A program made the position numbers and the translations under genes. A stretch of DNA of 44,175 bases, from positions 1 to 44,175 of the forward strand of contig SGPL01000269.1 in assembly GCA_004802705.1 (NCBI GenBank). The letters run 5' to 3'. This document shows positions 11,210 through 23,235 of the stretch, in pieces; within the stretch, counting starts at the first letter, position 1; every line of letters begins with the position of its first letter. This DNA is from Bondarzewia mesenterica (Eukaryota > Basidiomycota > Agaricomycetes > Russulales > Bondarzewiaceae). The notes under the pieces are model-generated. The model saw only the letters and a list, made by a program, of their open reading frames with translations, was not told where the DNA came from and ran no database searches.

Positions 11210-14200
11210 ATGGAGGACAGACCACACAAGGCTCATCGTTCAGCACAATCCGGGAGAAAGACGGAGAAGGGAAAGGAAAAACAGCATGGCTTTAACGAAA
11301 AGGTGTGGCGAGTCCTAGCACTCAGGTACCGTCGCTGATTCTCACTTTCTTCATAGGCATTTGCACCCAAGTCGGGTCGCAGAGCTGAACGCCAAGGGCG
11401 TCGAGCAGCTGAAAAAGACCAGACTCGCCTCCATGTTCCCCTTGTCGACCGCACACCTGATGACCAGCCGCCTCCAGTTATTGTTGCCATCGTCGGTCCT
11501 CCAGGCGTAGGTAAAAGCACTCTCGTCAAGAGTCTCGTCAGACGCTACACAAAACAGACGCTTAATGAGATTCGGGGACCGGTTACCGTCGTCAGTGGTA
11601 AAAAGAGGCGTCTGACCTTTATAGAGTGCAATAACGATCTCAATTCTATGATCGACGTCGGCAAGGTTGCCGATCTGGTCCTCCTGATGATTGACGGCTC
11701 ATTTGGCTTTGAGATGGTGCGCGTTATCAGTATATTCTAACATATGATGCCAATCCTTTGCTAGGAAACATTCGAATTTCTCAACGTCCTCCAAGCTCAC
11801 GGTTTCCCCAAGGTCATTGGTATCCTCACCCACCTAGACCTCATCAAAAAGGCCGCGACCCTCCGCGACACGAAAAAAGCTCTCAAAAAACGGTTTTGGA
11901 CCGAAATATATCAGGGCGCTAAACTATTCTATTTGTCTGGGGTGCTCAACGGCCGTTATCCCGACACCGAGATCCTGAACCTTTCCCGCTTCATCAGCGT
12001 CATGAAATTTAGGCCGCTCGTCTTTCGCAACGCGCACCCTTACCTCCTTGCTGACCGTTTCGAGGACCTCACCCCACGCGAGGACATTCGCTTGTCCAAG
12101 GGAAAATGCGATCGTTTAGTAACGGTGTACGGGTACTTGAGGGGTACGAATTTGCGCACGGGGACCAAGGTGCACATTCCGGGCGTGGGGGACCTAGACA
12201 TGAAGAGCGTGACGGTTCTTGGCGATCCGTGCCCATCGCCGGACGCGGATTCGGAGAAAAGGAGGAAGTTGAGCGAGAAGAAGAAGCTGCTGGTGCATGC
12301 GCCTATGAGCGATGTGGGTGGGGTCATGTATGATAAGGACGCAGTGTGGGTAAATGTTCCTGGAAGTTTCACAAGGGGGAATGCAGATGGTGAGTGCATG
12401 CGTGTTAACCTCTGGGATCCTTTCGGCTTACAACCCAATATGCAGTCCCGCAAGGGGAGGGTGAGCAGATGGTTATGGACCTTCAGGACGTCGACGAGAC
12501 GTTGGAGGACATTGTCGCAAGAAACCAGATTCGACTCTTAGGCTCTTCGTCGAAAAGCTTGGTCGTAGATCCCTCATCAAGTCGCTCGGTCAATCGAGAC
12601 TCCGATGACGCAGATTCCGATGACGAGCATCAGGAAGAACTAGAAAGTGGCTCGGAAGGAGAGTTTGACGACGAAGAGATGGGCCAAGGTGAGGAAGATG
12701 GGCCTGGTACAAGCGACCATGGGCGCGCGACGCACCGCATTGTGCACCGGTCTACGGGGAAGTTATTGGGCACTCGAGAGCGCGAGGGAGGCGATGTTGC
12801 TTATGCCGACAGTGATTCGGATATGGGTGAGGGTGAGGATGACATCAATGCTGGTGGGCGGCGGATGCGCTTTGGGGAGGACGAGGAGGACGATATCCCG
12901 ACAGATGAGGATGGCGAGGACGACAAGGAGATGAGCGACGAGGATGAGGCGCCGAAGTGGAAGCGCAACCTGGCTGAACGTGCGTCGTCGTCGTTCGAAC
13001 TGGCTTCAAGACGAAAGAAGGGGAAAAATTGGACAAAACTCATCTACTCGAGTGGATTATCACCAGCACGGATATTGCAGAAAGAGTCGGTGTCGCAGGA
13101 GGAGGCACAGGCGAATGAGGCGGATGAAGATGACTTCTTCCAGGTGAAGAAAAGCGGAGGTGAGAGCGAGGCAGAGGCATTAGATATGTCGAAGGAGCCC
13201 ATCGCACCGGAGGAGTTGAAGGAATGGGAGGTTCAAGAGGTGTTGGATTCAATACGGCATCTGTTCATCACAGGTGGGGACCGTGGTGGACAGGAAGGTG
13301 ATGATGATGACGAACATGAGGTTGCTGAGGGCGGTGATGATTATGAGGACTTCGAAGCAGACGGTGAAGAAGGTGAAGAGGGCTCACGACCACCGCAGAT
13401 TACCAACGCTGATCGGGCAGCTACTTTGGCTGCAAAGAAGGAGATGTTGAAGCGCAAATTTGACGAGCAGTACGATGATCCGGAGGCATCAAAGCAGGAC
13501 TTCTACGACGAGAAAAAGGACGAGATCGCCCGACAACAGGCTCTTAATCGAGCTGAATTCCAGGACGTCGATGCAGAGACTCGCGCCCTCGTGGAGGGTT
13601 ATCGACCAGGTTCCTATGTCCGCATTGAACTCGCCGACCTGCCATGCGAGATGGTCGAGCACTTCGATCCTCGCAGACCACTCATCGTTGGTGGCTTACT
13701 TCCATCCGAAGAGCGTTTCGGCTATGTACAGGTCCGCATCAAGCGTCACAGGTGGTATGCGCGTACGCTCAAGACGAACGATCCGCTCATCTTCAGTTTG
13801 GGGTGGCGCCGGTTCCAGACGATCCCGATATACTCGCTCGACGACCATTCAATCCGCATGCGCATGCTGAAGTACACGCCTGAGCACATGCATTGCTACG
13901 CAACGTTTTATGGACCCGTTGCCCTCCCTAACACTGGTTTCTGCGCGTTTAACTCGCTAGGAGCGGACACGGCCGCCTTCCGGGTGTCTGCGACGGGCGT
14001 GGTACTGGACATTGATCGTTCAACCAAAATCGTGAAGAAGCTGAAACTGACCGGCGTGCCGTACAAGATCTTCAAAAACACGGCGTTCGTGAAAGACATG
14101 TTCAATTCGGCGCTCGAGGTAGCCAAGTTTGAGGGCGCGAACATCCGAACGGTGTCTGGCATCAGAGGACAAGTCAAGAAGGCGTTGCCCAAGCCGGATG

Positions 14201-14862
14201 GGGCATTCCGTGCAACGTTTGAGGATAAAGTACTCATGAGTGGTATGTTTCAAAGTGGATTGACAGTTTCAGCTCCAGACTAAAAATTGTCTTGTCTAGA
14301 CCTCATTTTCTTACGTGCTTGGTATTCCATCCAACCGCGCAAGTTCTACAATCCTGTCACATCGTTGCTCTTGTCAAACGACTCGGACTGGACTGGCATG
14401 CGTCTAACAGGTCAAGTGCGACGAGAGCAAGGTTACTCCGCTCCACAGTCTGTCAATTCAACGTACAAAACTGTCGAACGACCCGGTCGGCGATTCAACA
14501 CTTTGAAAGTTTCCCGCAAGCTCCAGGCCGCGCTCCCGTATGCATCGAAGCCCAAACTCATGAAGCCGCAGCCACGGGAGACGTACCTGCAGAAACGAGC
14601 GGTCGTACTTGAGCCGGAGGAGGAGAAGGCCATCGCGGTGATGCAGCAGATCCGGGCTATCCGCAAAGATCAGGTGGCGCGGCGGAAAGAGAAGCAGAGT
14701 GAGAGGAAGGAGGCCAAGCGGAAAAAGTTGGAGAAGGACGAGACGAGGAAGAACGAGAAGAAAAAGGAGGAGAGGAAGGAGCACATGCGGATCGCAGGGA
14801 TTAAGAGTAAACGGGAGTCTGAGAGGGAGGAAGGCGGGAGTAGAAAGCGGAGGAAAACATGA
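11210..14862 (+). CDS. BMS1: Ribosome biogenesis GTPase BMS1
   Basis: Five exons (11210-11302, 11357-11716, 11765-12389, 12446-14242, 14300-14862) give 1,145 residues, close to the usual Bms1 length. Bms1 is an essential nucleolar GTPase of the small-subunit processome that recruits the Rcl1 endonuclease-like factor for 18S rRNA processing. Visible features are the P-loop GPPGVGKS at about residues 78-85, [18 protein letters not shown] and [15 protein letters not shown], and the G4-type THLD. A long acidic Asp/Glu-rich central region (about residues 400-640) follows, then the conserved C-terminal half ([32 protein letters not shown]). The extreme C-terminus is strongly basic (KRKK/RKRRKT). 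All introns are GT-AG, 48-57 nt. Convergent with the DUF4203 gene. Confidence 0.96.
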
Positions 14863-15175
14863 TGATTCCTGGCATCAGTTGTACTGCATCTCATGTTTCT
14901 TCATGAACCTGAGCATAGACCTGACTCGTGCGACTCATCAGTTTTGCTTTGAAGTCTCGCCATCTGCACTGTGCAGCACATCACAGTAGAGAACCCGATG
15001 AAGACATTGGTAAGATACTAAATAGAGTGCTTTGTATAGTACCGAAATAACAAGAAGGAATAAATAGGGACTACAAGTCGTAACAAGTCGTGAAGAGTCG
15101 TGAAAGTGATCGTGGAATAGTCGTAACAAGCACTGAAATCAAACCGACCGACCATTGTAATCCTCAGTATCGAAA
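14863..15175. other. Convergent 3' flank with short direct repeats
   Basis: This 313-bp gap separates the stop codons of BMS1 (+) and the DUF4203 gene (-). An AATAAA at 15059-15064 is a plausible polyadenylation signal for BMS1. At 15074-15130 a roughly 10-bp motif (AAGTCGTAAC / AGAGTCGTGA) recurs about five times. No gene seen. Confidence 0.45.
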
Positions 15176-17108
15176 TTACCGGCGCACGCCCTCACTAGCC
15201 TTCTCCTTCACATCCTGCCAAAACGAGTCCCAATGCTTGCTCTTGGACTTGTCATCTTCCACACCGAGTGGAGGCAATCCAGAAGTGGGTGCTGACGACC
15301 CTTGCGGACCAAATGCGTCCCTTTGGGCAACGGCGACGCGATCGAGAGCGTAGAGCAGCGAGGGCGTCATTGGAACCGCGCCAGGTGGTATTTCTGCTCC
15401 CTTCGGCGGTGTAGGATTGAAGTCGTGGCGGTGGAGAAAGGGAGGGCTCCAGCCTGCTGCATCGCGAGAAGGCCGCGTCGCCAATGCGGTCACATCCTCT
15501 TCGTAGTCAGAGTATTCGGGTGCGCCGTCCCCCCGCGCGGCAGGCTGTACGAATGTCCGCTTCACACTGGCCAGTCGGGCTTTCTCCTCATCAATGTCGA
15601 ATATTAGATTCTTGTCCTTCGTAGTCTCATGCGAACTAGAAGCGTTCGTTAGAGTCTGTGAAAGACTGGAACGGGAGGAGACGCGACGCTTTGGAGGGGG
15701 GGTGGATAGGATCTCGTCTATTTTCGTATCGGAATCGTCATCAGATTCCCAGTCGGTATCTCGAATGGTGCCGGCGAGAGGGTGGAATTTGACAGCTTCG
15801 CGTTTACGCTGAGCGCCGCCTTGGGTGCTTCCGAGAGCCATTAGACGTGCAAGGGGCCGGTCGGAGGGTTTGCACAGCATGCCTGGACGTTTGTCGTACA
15901 TGAAGGAAGACTCGGGCAGAGTTTTTTCGAGAGAAAAGCCGCGCGTCTCTAGTGCCAAGGGCATGCGAGCATGGGGCGCCGAAGGGGAGAGAGGGAACTT
16001 GACTTCATCGGACGGAGGGAAAAGAGGGCGGGAGGAGGAGCGACGGAAGGGTCGGAAGAGACGGTCCCAGAAAGTGGATGTGATCGGGCGGAACGTTCCA
16101 GCGCGGTCAGAGGCGTTGGGAAGAGAAGACGTATATTCAGCGAGATACGAGTCCCATTTCTGCAGTAAAGAGGGTAAAAATGGCATTCGCCCTTGTGAAG
16201 AGAGAAAAGCGAACCTGATCAGGATTTCCACCATATACTCTCTGCAGAGCCCAATCAGTCATGCATCCCAGAATAAAAATCAACCAAAACTCGGCACTGA
16301 GACCATGCTCTGCCGCAGTGCTCCAATCGCTACCATCACTTATCCACAGTCGTTCCCAGACGTTCCCCCAGGCCGGAACCTTGGCAAGAAGGGCGGTGGA
16401 GATAGTCAGGCCAAAGGCGCCGGAAGAACATGCAGCCATTCGGAGGGACGCATGTTGAGTGCGATCGAATGGGAGAACGGTGATGATCGTAAGCATAGGT
16501 GTGAGGAGGCAAATGAATATGCGACGGATGAGGAGGGACGGGTGGAGTGTGACGGACAAGGCGAGAGCGAGAGATGATCTATCTGTCTTCAGGAGGGCGG
16601 TCAAGCCTGGAAAGCGACATCAACAACTTACCCTCCCGTGATTCCTGCGAAAGTGAGAGCGACGTATTTGAATCGACCTGCTAGAATCATGGTCGGCAAG
16701 GTCGAGAGAAGCCAGACTGCGAGGAATGATTTGCTCGTAAGAGGGGAGGTAGACGACTCGTTTGGAATGAGTAACGAGAGGAAGGTGGACAATTTCACTA
16801 CTCAACTCATTACTGCATGCCAAAATAGAAGAAATAAAGGAGAACGTACGACCAAATGCATATCCGATCGCAAGACCGCCAATACCGGCCTCAAGGTAGA
16901 GATGGGGACGCTTTCTGCGCTTCGATTCGACAGCAGCGGGCATTTGGGAAGTATCATCTCGAGGGGAGAAATATCGAGTGCGATCAAGTGTGACAAAAGC
17001 GCCGGCGAAGGTGAGGATGAAAGAGACGAAGAGAAGGGGAAGGGTGTAAGCGAGGGTATACGAGGTCGATGGAAGGAGGTCAGTGAGCGTTACAGTGCTG
17101 TTGGTCAT
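15176..17108 (-). CDS. DUF4203 multi-pass membrane protein
   Basis: Four exons (17108-16850, 16797-16632, 16578-16215, 16159-15176) join in phase to 590 residues. The N-terminal 260 residues are strongly hydrophobic, about seven membrane segments, with the layout of the fungal DUF4203 (TMEM198-like) family: AYTLPLLFVSFILTFAGAF, a charged loop with KRRKRPHLY, GGLAIGYAFG, KSFLAVWLLSTL, LHPSLLIRRIF, and ALLAKVPAWGNVWERLW. The remaining 330 residues are hydrophilic, Ser/Pro-rich and probably cytosolic, starting with KWDSYLAEYTSSLPNA. The intron 16579-16631 uses the TAG acceptor at 16581-16579; the nearer CAG would make an intron of only about 25 nt and break the frame. Function unknown; fungal members are annotated only by domain. 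Confidence 0.85.
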
Positions 17109-17331
17109 GGCGCGTCGTTACTTATATGCGAACTTAGAAACTATGTTATCAGGTGTGGAGGACAGACGACCGTCGTGGATTATCGACCGATCTTGACTGT
17201 CTTGACCGACGAGACCAAGATAGGCACGGCCCCAAGATTGGGGTTAGGACCATGCACTTATCTCTGCTTTCGACTCTCACCGGTCGCGATCCCAGGACGT
17301 GCAGCCGCCTCTTTGCAGCTTTGAGGTCGAG
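17109..17331. promoter_or_regulatory. Bidirectional promoter, DUF4203 / CoA-transferase
   Basis: The start codons of the DUF4203 gene (-) and the CoA-transferase gene (+) are 223 bp apart, so both promoters lie here. No TATA box or recognisable operator was seen. Confidence 0.4.
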
Positions 17332-19114
17332 ATGGCATTGGCGTTAAGGTCTTTTCGCGTCGCCGCTTTCAATAGGGTGTCCCTTGGCTCTAGACGCGTC
17401 TTTCATCGCGATGGACTTGCTCAGGCTGGCATGCCGCCCCCGCTGCGAGGTATCCGTATTCTTGACCTCACGCGCGTTCTCGCAGGACCTACTGCGACCA
17501 TGCTCCTCGCCGATCTCGGTGCCAATGTCATCAAGGTTGAGGAGGTCACCCGTGGCGATGATACAAGTTGAGTTGTTACCATTCAGAAATCAGAAACAGT
17601 GTTGTTCAACTTAGAGTGGGTCGCTGTAGGGTCATGGAATCCTCCTTCTGCCCCTCTTTCCCCCGATGCCCCTCTCGAGTCTGCACATCTTCCGCCCGAG
17701 TCGGCGTACTTTCTCGCGGCCAACAGGAACAAACGCTCGATCACAGTCAACTTCAAGAAGCCTGAGGGTCTCAAGATCTTGCACAAGCTGATAGAAAAGT
17801 CGGACGTGCTCGTCGAGAATTACATTCCAGGGAAGCTAGCTGCTCTCGGGCTTGGCTGGGAGGACTGTCAGAAGATAAATGAGAAACTGATCTATACGTC
17901 TATCACCGGTACGCACGGATTCTTCCTAGCAAAGTCGCGTCCATTGACATGTATGCCGTCCAGGTTACGGACAGACTGGCCCGTACCGAGAGGCTGCTGG
18001 TTATGATGTTGTGATTGAAGGAGAAGCCGGACTTATGCATATGTATGTCCGTATTCAACTATACTTGATCAATTTGATACGATCTGTGATCAGCACTGGC
18101 GAACCAGACCGTCCGCCATCCAAGGTTGGCGTTGCCGTCACAGACATTGCGACGGGACTTTACGCGCATGGTGCCATCATGGCTGCTATTATTTCCCGTC
18201 AACAGACCGGCCGCGGCGTCTGGATTGATTGCAATCTTTTCGACTCGCAGGTAAGTCTTCATATGGGAGAGCACTGAAGGGATGTGTCATAGTGAGTAAT
18301 GGAAGATCGCAGGGCTAGCAAATATCGCGTCAAATTATCTCGTCGCAGGCAAAGAGGCAGGCAGGCACGGGACATCTCATCCCTCTATCGTCCCATACCA
18401 AGTCTTCCCTTGTAAGGACGGTTACCTGATGATTGGTGCTGGAAATGACCGTCAGGTGTGTGATCTAAGTTCAATCCAAATGCATCTAACAATTTTCATG
18501 GGTGCTCTGACAGTTCGAGAAACTTGCCAGCAAAGTCATGCATCGACCGGAATTGAGCACAGACCCACGGTTCAGCACGAATGCCGCGCGCGTCGCCAAC
18601 CGCGAGGCACTTGTCAAAATTATCACGGATATCCTAATGACGGAGACCAGAGAGCATTGGCTGGCTCAATTCACCGGGCTCGGGCGAGTATATCGACTCC
18701 ATGAAGCCGACTTTGGAAAACAATGACGAGTTTGTCTGTCTCAGGGTGCCATTCGGACCGATCAATGATATTGCTCAAACGTTTCATCACCCCCAGGCCA
18801 AAGCCCGCAAGGTGGTCGTTGAAGTCGACGTCAGTACCTAAGGATCCTTCGCCGTCACAAAAAGACTAATCCCACGATGCTGTCTTAGCACCCCCGAGCT
18901 GGAAAAATCAAGATGGCAAGTCCAGCAGTCTCTTACAACGGCTCTAGAATGCCAGTGCAGCGGCCACCACCATGGTTGTCACAACATACTACCGAGGTGA
19001 GTATGAAGAAATTGTGAATAATATTCCCTTGATTGAGGGTTCAATTAGGTTCTGGAAGAATTAGGCTTCAGTTCTGAAGAGATGTTACATCTCAGAAGGG
19101 ATGGGGTGATATAA
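17332..19114 (+). CDS. Family III CoA-transferase (CaiB/BaiF, SUGCT-like)
   Basis: Nine exons (17332-17566, 17630-17908, 17964-18042, 18094-18250, 18306-18455, 18514-18683, 18745-18829, 18889-18996, 19049-19114) join to 442 residues, the length of human SUGCT (succinate-hydroxymethylglutarate CoA-transferase). Family III enzymes move CoA between carboxylic acids through an aspartyl-CoA intermediate. Motifs in order: [42 protein letters not shown], the GYGQTGPY loop followed by AGYD, whose Asp (about residue 186) is the expected catalytic one, [37 protein letters not shown] and [18 protein letters not shown]. The first 30 residues are basic and Ser/Arg-rich, a likely mitochondrial presequence. 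Intron 6 must begin GC rather than GT (18684-18744) to keep VPFGPIND in frame. The gene ends 43 bp before the first ambiguous base of the repeat-rich part. Confidence 0.92.
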
Positions 19115-19783
19115 TCCAACATGAATTTGTAAAGCTGGAAAACTTGGAAAAAGTGTTNACTGTTATGAGACTCGATAGCGCGTGGTCGTACTAGAACGAA
19201 GCACAAACAATACAAGTGTAAAACCCGTGGCATTGCCACGAATGAGCGATGCTTAATATGAGACTTAAAAATAGCCCCATAAAATATGTTAAATATTCTA
19301 GTTTATTTTTATTTCACTATTTCCAAGCTTTGGTTGGCTTGCTATGCTTGCCATGGATCTTAAAGTTTATTGTTGAAATGCATAAAATTTGGCCAGAGAG
19401 GCTATTGTTCGAGGAATCCTCTNCACACATCATGACTTCTCGCAGGTGGGACGGTCAAGTGACGAGCAGAGCGGACGAGTGGAAACAGAGGATGACTGAA
19501 TGGTTGGAGTGAGAGTAAATACTCCAATGAGTAGTAGTGTAAAATGTAAAATTTCTCCCTCATTTCCTTTCCTTTCCACTTAGTTCTCTTGTACGAGACT
19601 GAGGTCAGTTACTCATTCTGTNCACTTATTTTTCCATTCACTAATATTACNTGTAGAATTATCTCTGTTACTTTCTACTCCACAGTGAGCAAGCATCCGC
19701 TGGTCAATTCTGACAGATTATGAGACTGTGATGTTTTGGAGTGGGCCACTGAAGGTTCATCAAGCAGCCGCGCTCACTGTAAT
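19115..19783. other. Junction between host genes and mobile-element region
   Basis: Non-coding on inspection. The first N of the window is at 19157, 43 bp past the CoA-transferase stop. Pyrimidine-rich and AT-rich stretches occur at 19540-19690. It should hold the 3' UTR of the CoA-transferase and the insertion boundary, which I cannot place exactly. Confidence 0.4.
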
Positions 19784-20603
19784 GTTGGGGCGGGGCCTCG
19801 ACATTTCCTAATGTAGTATTTGTAGCTTGGAAATTTTTCGATACTATACAGTAGCAAATTTATATATTTAGGTTTACTACTGTGGAAAAGAAGACTCTCG
19901 TGCATTTGCGAGAGTCNCTGTATACTCGAGATATCGCCGCATGAACTGATATTCTAACAGAGACCTAGTATCTTATAAAGCATCAGTAGAGCACAACACA
20001 CTCACTATAGTAGAAAAAGAACTCACCCAACATTTGCAATATGTCCACATCACCAACAATAATGCTATCAGTACTGCCCCNTAGCCNAGCACCTATCGCT
20101 ATCACAGCTGCTACCCCCCAANTGCTCATCAAGGTGTCAAATTNCCTGTATAATATAACCCCCCTCGAAGATGATGAAAGCAACTTCCTGTCCTGATAAT
20201 TTTGCACTCAAAAAAGTGCTGGAAATTTAGGGACTCTAGAGTGTGGTGGACAAAAGCATAGAGGTACCTGATNAAAAGTCTAGTTAGTATGCTGAGTGGC
20301 AAGTGAAGGACAGGGAAGTGAACACCTAGATTACGCTCANCTTGAAGGATGAGCTGCTTAACATGGTTATGTACACCACAATGGTGCACAAGGCCTGGGA
20401 GTTTTTGTACACTTGCTACAAAGGTAAAGGAAAGCAGAAAGTCNCATATCTTATCAGTGAGCTNTTTTGCAGCATGTTAACAGATGACTCACCTCTCAAA
20501 CCNCAGATCAATGCGATGCAGCAAGTCTCCTACATACTACACTCTTTTAGCTACAAACTGGAAGACAAGCTCNTGGCCATCACCATTATTATTATTATTA
20601 TTT
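19784..20603 (+). mobile_element. Copia-type LTR retrotransposon relic (gag part)
   Basis: A Copia-type Gag (UBN2-like) can be followed from about 20042 to 20600 in one main frame: a start-proximal ITPLEDDESNF block, then VKDREVNT, LKDELLNMVMYTTMVHKAWE, YKGKGKQKV, and DDSPLK...INAMQQVSYILHSF...YKLEDKL. This order matches the basidiomycete Copia gag region. The frame is broken by several TAG/TAA codons where the family has Gln or Trp, so it is dead. The upstream 19784-19980 starts TGTTGGGGCGGGG and ends near a CATCAGTAGAGC sequence that could be a damaged primer-binding site, so it may be the 5' LTR. No matching 3' LTR, integrase or reverse transcriptase of this element was found. Confidence 0.65.
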
Positions 20604-20604
20604 T
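20584..20604. repeat. (ATT)n microsatellite, LINE 3' tail
   Basis: About six ATT units plus a T run stand exactly where the Copia gag stops being readable and the 3' region of the minus-strand LINE begins. On the LINE strand this is an (AAT)n tail, as many non-LTR elements have. Confidence 0.7.
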
Positions 20605-23235
20605 TAGATGAGTGATATGGTTAGCANGCACATGGACTGAGTCCAGCCACTGCCAACCCACTATTTATAGGAATTTCACTTACTGTACATCCAAGGGGAA
20701 AAATGCAATTANGCACACCTGTGAGATGCAGGTAGTGTAGGACTCAGGTTCTCCTTCATAAGGAAAGTGTAAAGATGCTAATTACCCTCANGGAGAATTA
20801 AAGCCAAGTATCCCTTGCAAGCCCTATAACTAGAGTGGATCCTACAGTGGTCANCCCATATCCACTAAAACCTCAGGGTAATNAAGCCAATCATCAGGAA
20901 NATTTTCTTCATCATCAAGGACATTAGACCAGGTTTAAAGAACAGAGGNTAGAGGTAGAGATTTATGACCAAATTTTTTATGTGTCATAGCACAGTCAAG
21001 GGTGAGTCTTGAGTTTATTATATAAAACCATTTGTTATAGATTATTTGAGGGGTAGGTAGATGGCTGGAGTCATTTCCATGTGTAATGACTCATTCATTT
21101 CTTAATTTCTAGATTAAGAAGGCAGATTCAGAAATGAGAATGCAAAAAAAAATGAGTTATTCCATGGAGAAGATGGTCATTAGCATTATAAAAAGATATG
21201 AGAGAACAACTAAGGATAGTGCCTAGAGAGATTTGTGGACATGTATTATGTTTACATGACTAAAGGNACTTGAATAAGTCTCAGATTATATGTTGCNCAG
21301 GGGCAATACATTCAATTAAAATATGTTCTAGGGATTCTTTAANATAGCATATAGAGCAGAGAGAACGCTCTTCAAAATTTAGTATATGATCNTAGTAGCT
21401 GCCGCATCGATGCACACCATGGAGTGATTTTCATAGAAAATCTGTAATTAGGNGGCTAATATCTGAATATCGAATAGATNTCCAAATAGAGCTGACTGTA
21501 GGTAAATGCTTTGAAGCAAGTTGAATGGCATAGTGAGTTATATCAAGGTTAATAAGAGTCGCTCTTTGTTTAGAGACAGGATATCTCTCTAAGATACCTT
21601 TATATGCTATTGATTGACACAAAGAAGTGAGCTTTACACCCATAAGATAAAAGTTGTTTGCAACAGTGAGGTCAATTTGATTAGCGGTTNGTTTTTTGGC
21701 CCCCANAGAGGCAAGATGATCAGCACCTTCATTTCTAAGATTGCCTGAATGGCCTTTTATTTATTAAAAAGTAGTGATAGCAGATCTTTTATGAAGGTAN
21801 AAAGCTGCAGATTGAAAAATAGTTATGATTAGCAATANCAATCCATCTGCGATCTTCCTAGAGGGGCAGATAGATAGTGAGACCTTTAATTATATTTAGA
21901 GTTACTGATGATATGTAAGGGAGCAAAGCTAGGTGTTTCTTTTGCTGCAATGAGAACAGCAATGATTTCACCTACTTGATTTGAAGGTTAGGAGTTTGTA
22001 AGTGTAAGAATACAAATGGCATAGTTTTTATTGTTATTGTAGTTAAACTAGATACCACTACCAGCTTGTGCATTGAAATCACCATTGTTGATACATGAGC
22101 CATCAGTATAGACAATTAAGGATTCATCAGGTAATGTAATACCAAGGCATTGAGATCGATGAGCAGGTAGATGTGATAAAGATGTTGAGTTAGTAAAAAC
22201 ACAAAACCCTTCAAGTATATCATTTTGAGTTGTGACTGAGGGGTTGAAGATAATCTTATGAGAGGTTTTGTAAGAAGTTATATTCATAACTTGATGCCTT
22301 GTTGTAAAGGAAAGGCCATCATTAAGAGGTGAGATATTGGGGTCCCATTTGAGTTCAAGCATTTTAAGCAGAGAGGAGGCAGCTTGACTGCATTTACTAA
22401 GGTTGAGGCAGAGAGTATGTTGTCTGTCAAAGTAACAATATTGACAAGTATAATGATTTTATATTAGTCACGAAGGCAGGAGCTGAGAGAGGAGTTATTA
22501 AAGCATCTCAAGTGAGCTTTTGCTCTAATATGGTACCAAATGAGGAGGTTATTCTTGAGAGATTTAGATAATTTGATTGAGGAGAAATTGAGATTATTTT
22601 CTTTTGAGACTCTAAGCATGCTGAGAATATCTTTAGGAAGAGTAGATTTAGTAAGAGAGGTTTTCCATGTTTAAAGGAAAATATTAACTTGAGCTGACTT
22701 GGGCACTTTACCAGATTTTATAGTAGGGTGTTCACCAATAAGGATGTCAGTAATGTAAGCCCATGTTAATTTGTATAGACTAAGATTTAAGAAAGATTTA
22801 GCCCAAGTAAGTTGAATAGCTTTGTTTCTTGATTTAAGATCAAGAAGTTTGATACCACCTTTTTTAATAGGTAAATACAGAGTTTTTATATTTATAAGAG
22901 ATGTTCTAGTGGAGTTCTATATAAAGTTATGAATAGTTTTAGTCAGAGATTCTTCAATTTCAGCAGGAATTCCTTGAACTTTAGTCAAATACTGTGTCAT
23001 TCCACCAACAATCATTTGAATGATAAGAGGGCATCCTTTAGTTTTAGATGGATAACAGCTTTTCCATTTGTCAAGCGACATTGTTATCTTTTCAAGAATA
23101 GAGCTCCAAGGTGAAACACCATTAATATTATTGCCTATCCAGGCATCTAAAGAATGTACAGCTTCACCATCATTTGAAATGTGGATGCTAGATAGAAAGG
23201 GTATACTAGTATTGTTGATTTGGTGATGTTGTGCG
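20605..23235 (-). mobile_element. 5'-truncated LINE (non-LTR retrotransposon), RT end plus RNase H
   Basis: Read on the minus strand, the coding sequence starts inside the C-terminal part of the reverse transcriptase protein at about 23235 (DAWIGNNINGVSPWS, then IIQMIVGGMTQYLTKVQG at about 23040-22980). It continues through KKGGIKLLDLKSRNKAIQLTW to an RNase H domain with YTDGSC at 22110-22093 followed by AQAGSGI. After that come a Cys/His-type CSIC...ESLEHILIEC motif at about 21300-21370 and the family C-terminus INSRLTLDCAMTHKKFG, ending at 20851. About 250 bp of 3' UTR and an (AAT)n tail follow. Endonuclease and RT active-site parts are missing, the usual product of incomplete target-primed reverse transcription. 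Several Gln and Trp codons have become stops. It is related to the Tad-like RT-RNase H elements common in basidiomycetes. The centre (21840-23460) has no N. Confidence 0.85.

Noticed and set aside
12040..14254. Long antisense frames opposite BMS1
   Set aside because: They mirror the BMS1 coding sequence, with low-complexity Ser/Pro content coming from its Asp/Glu-rich strand.
16579..16631. A shorter intron ending at the CAG near 16607 in the DUF4203 gene
   Set aside because: It would be about 25 nt, below the normal fungal minimum, and puts the next exon out of frame with an early stop.
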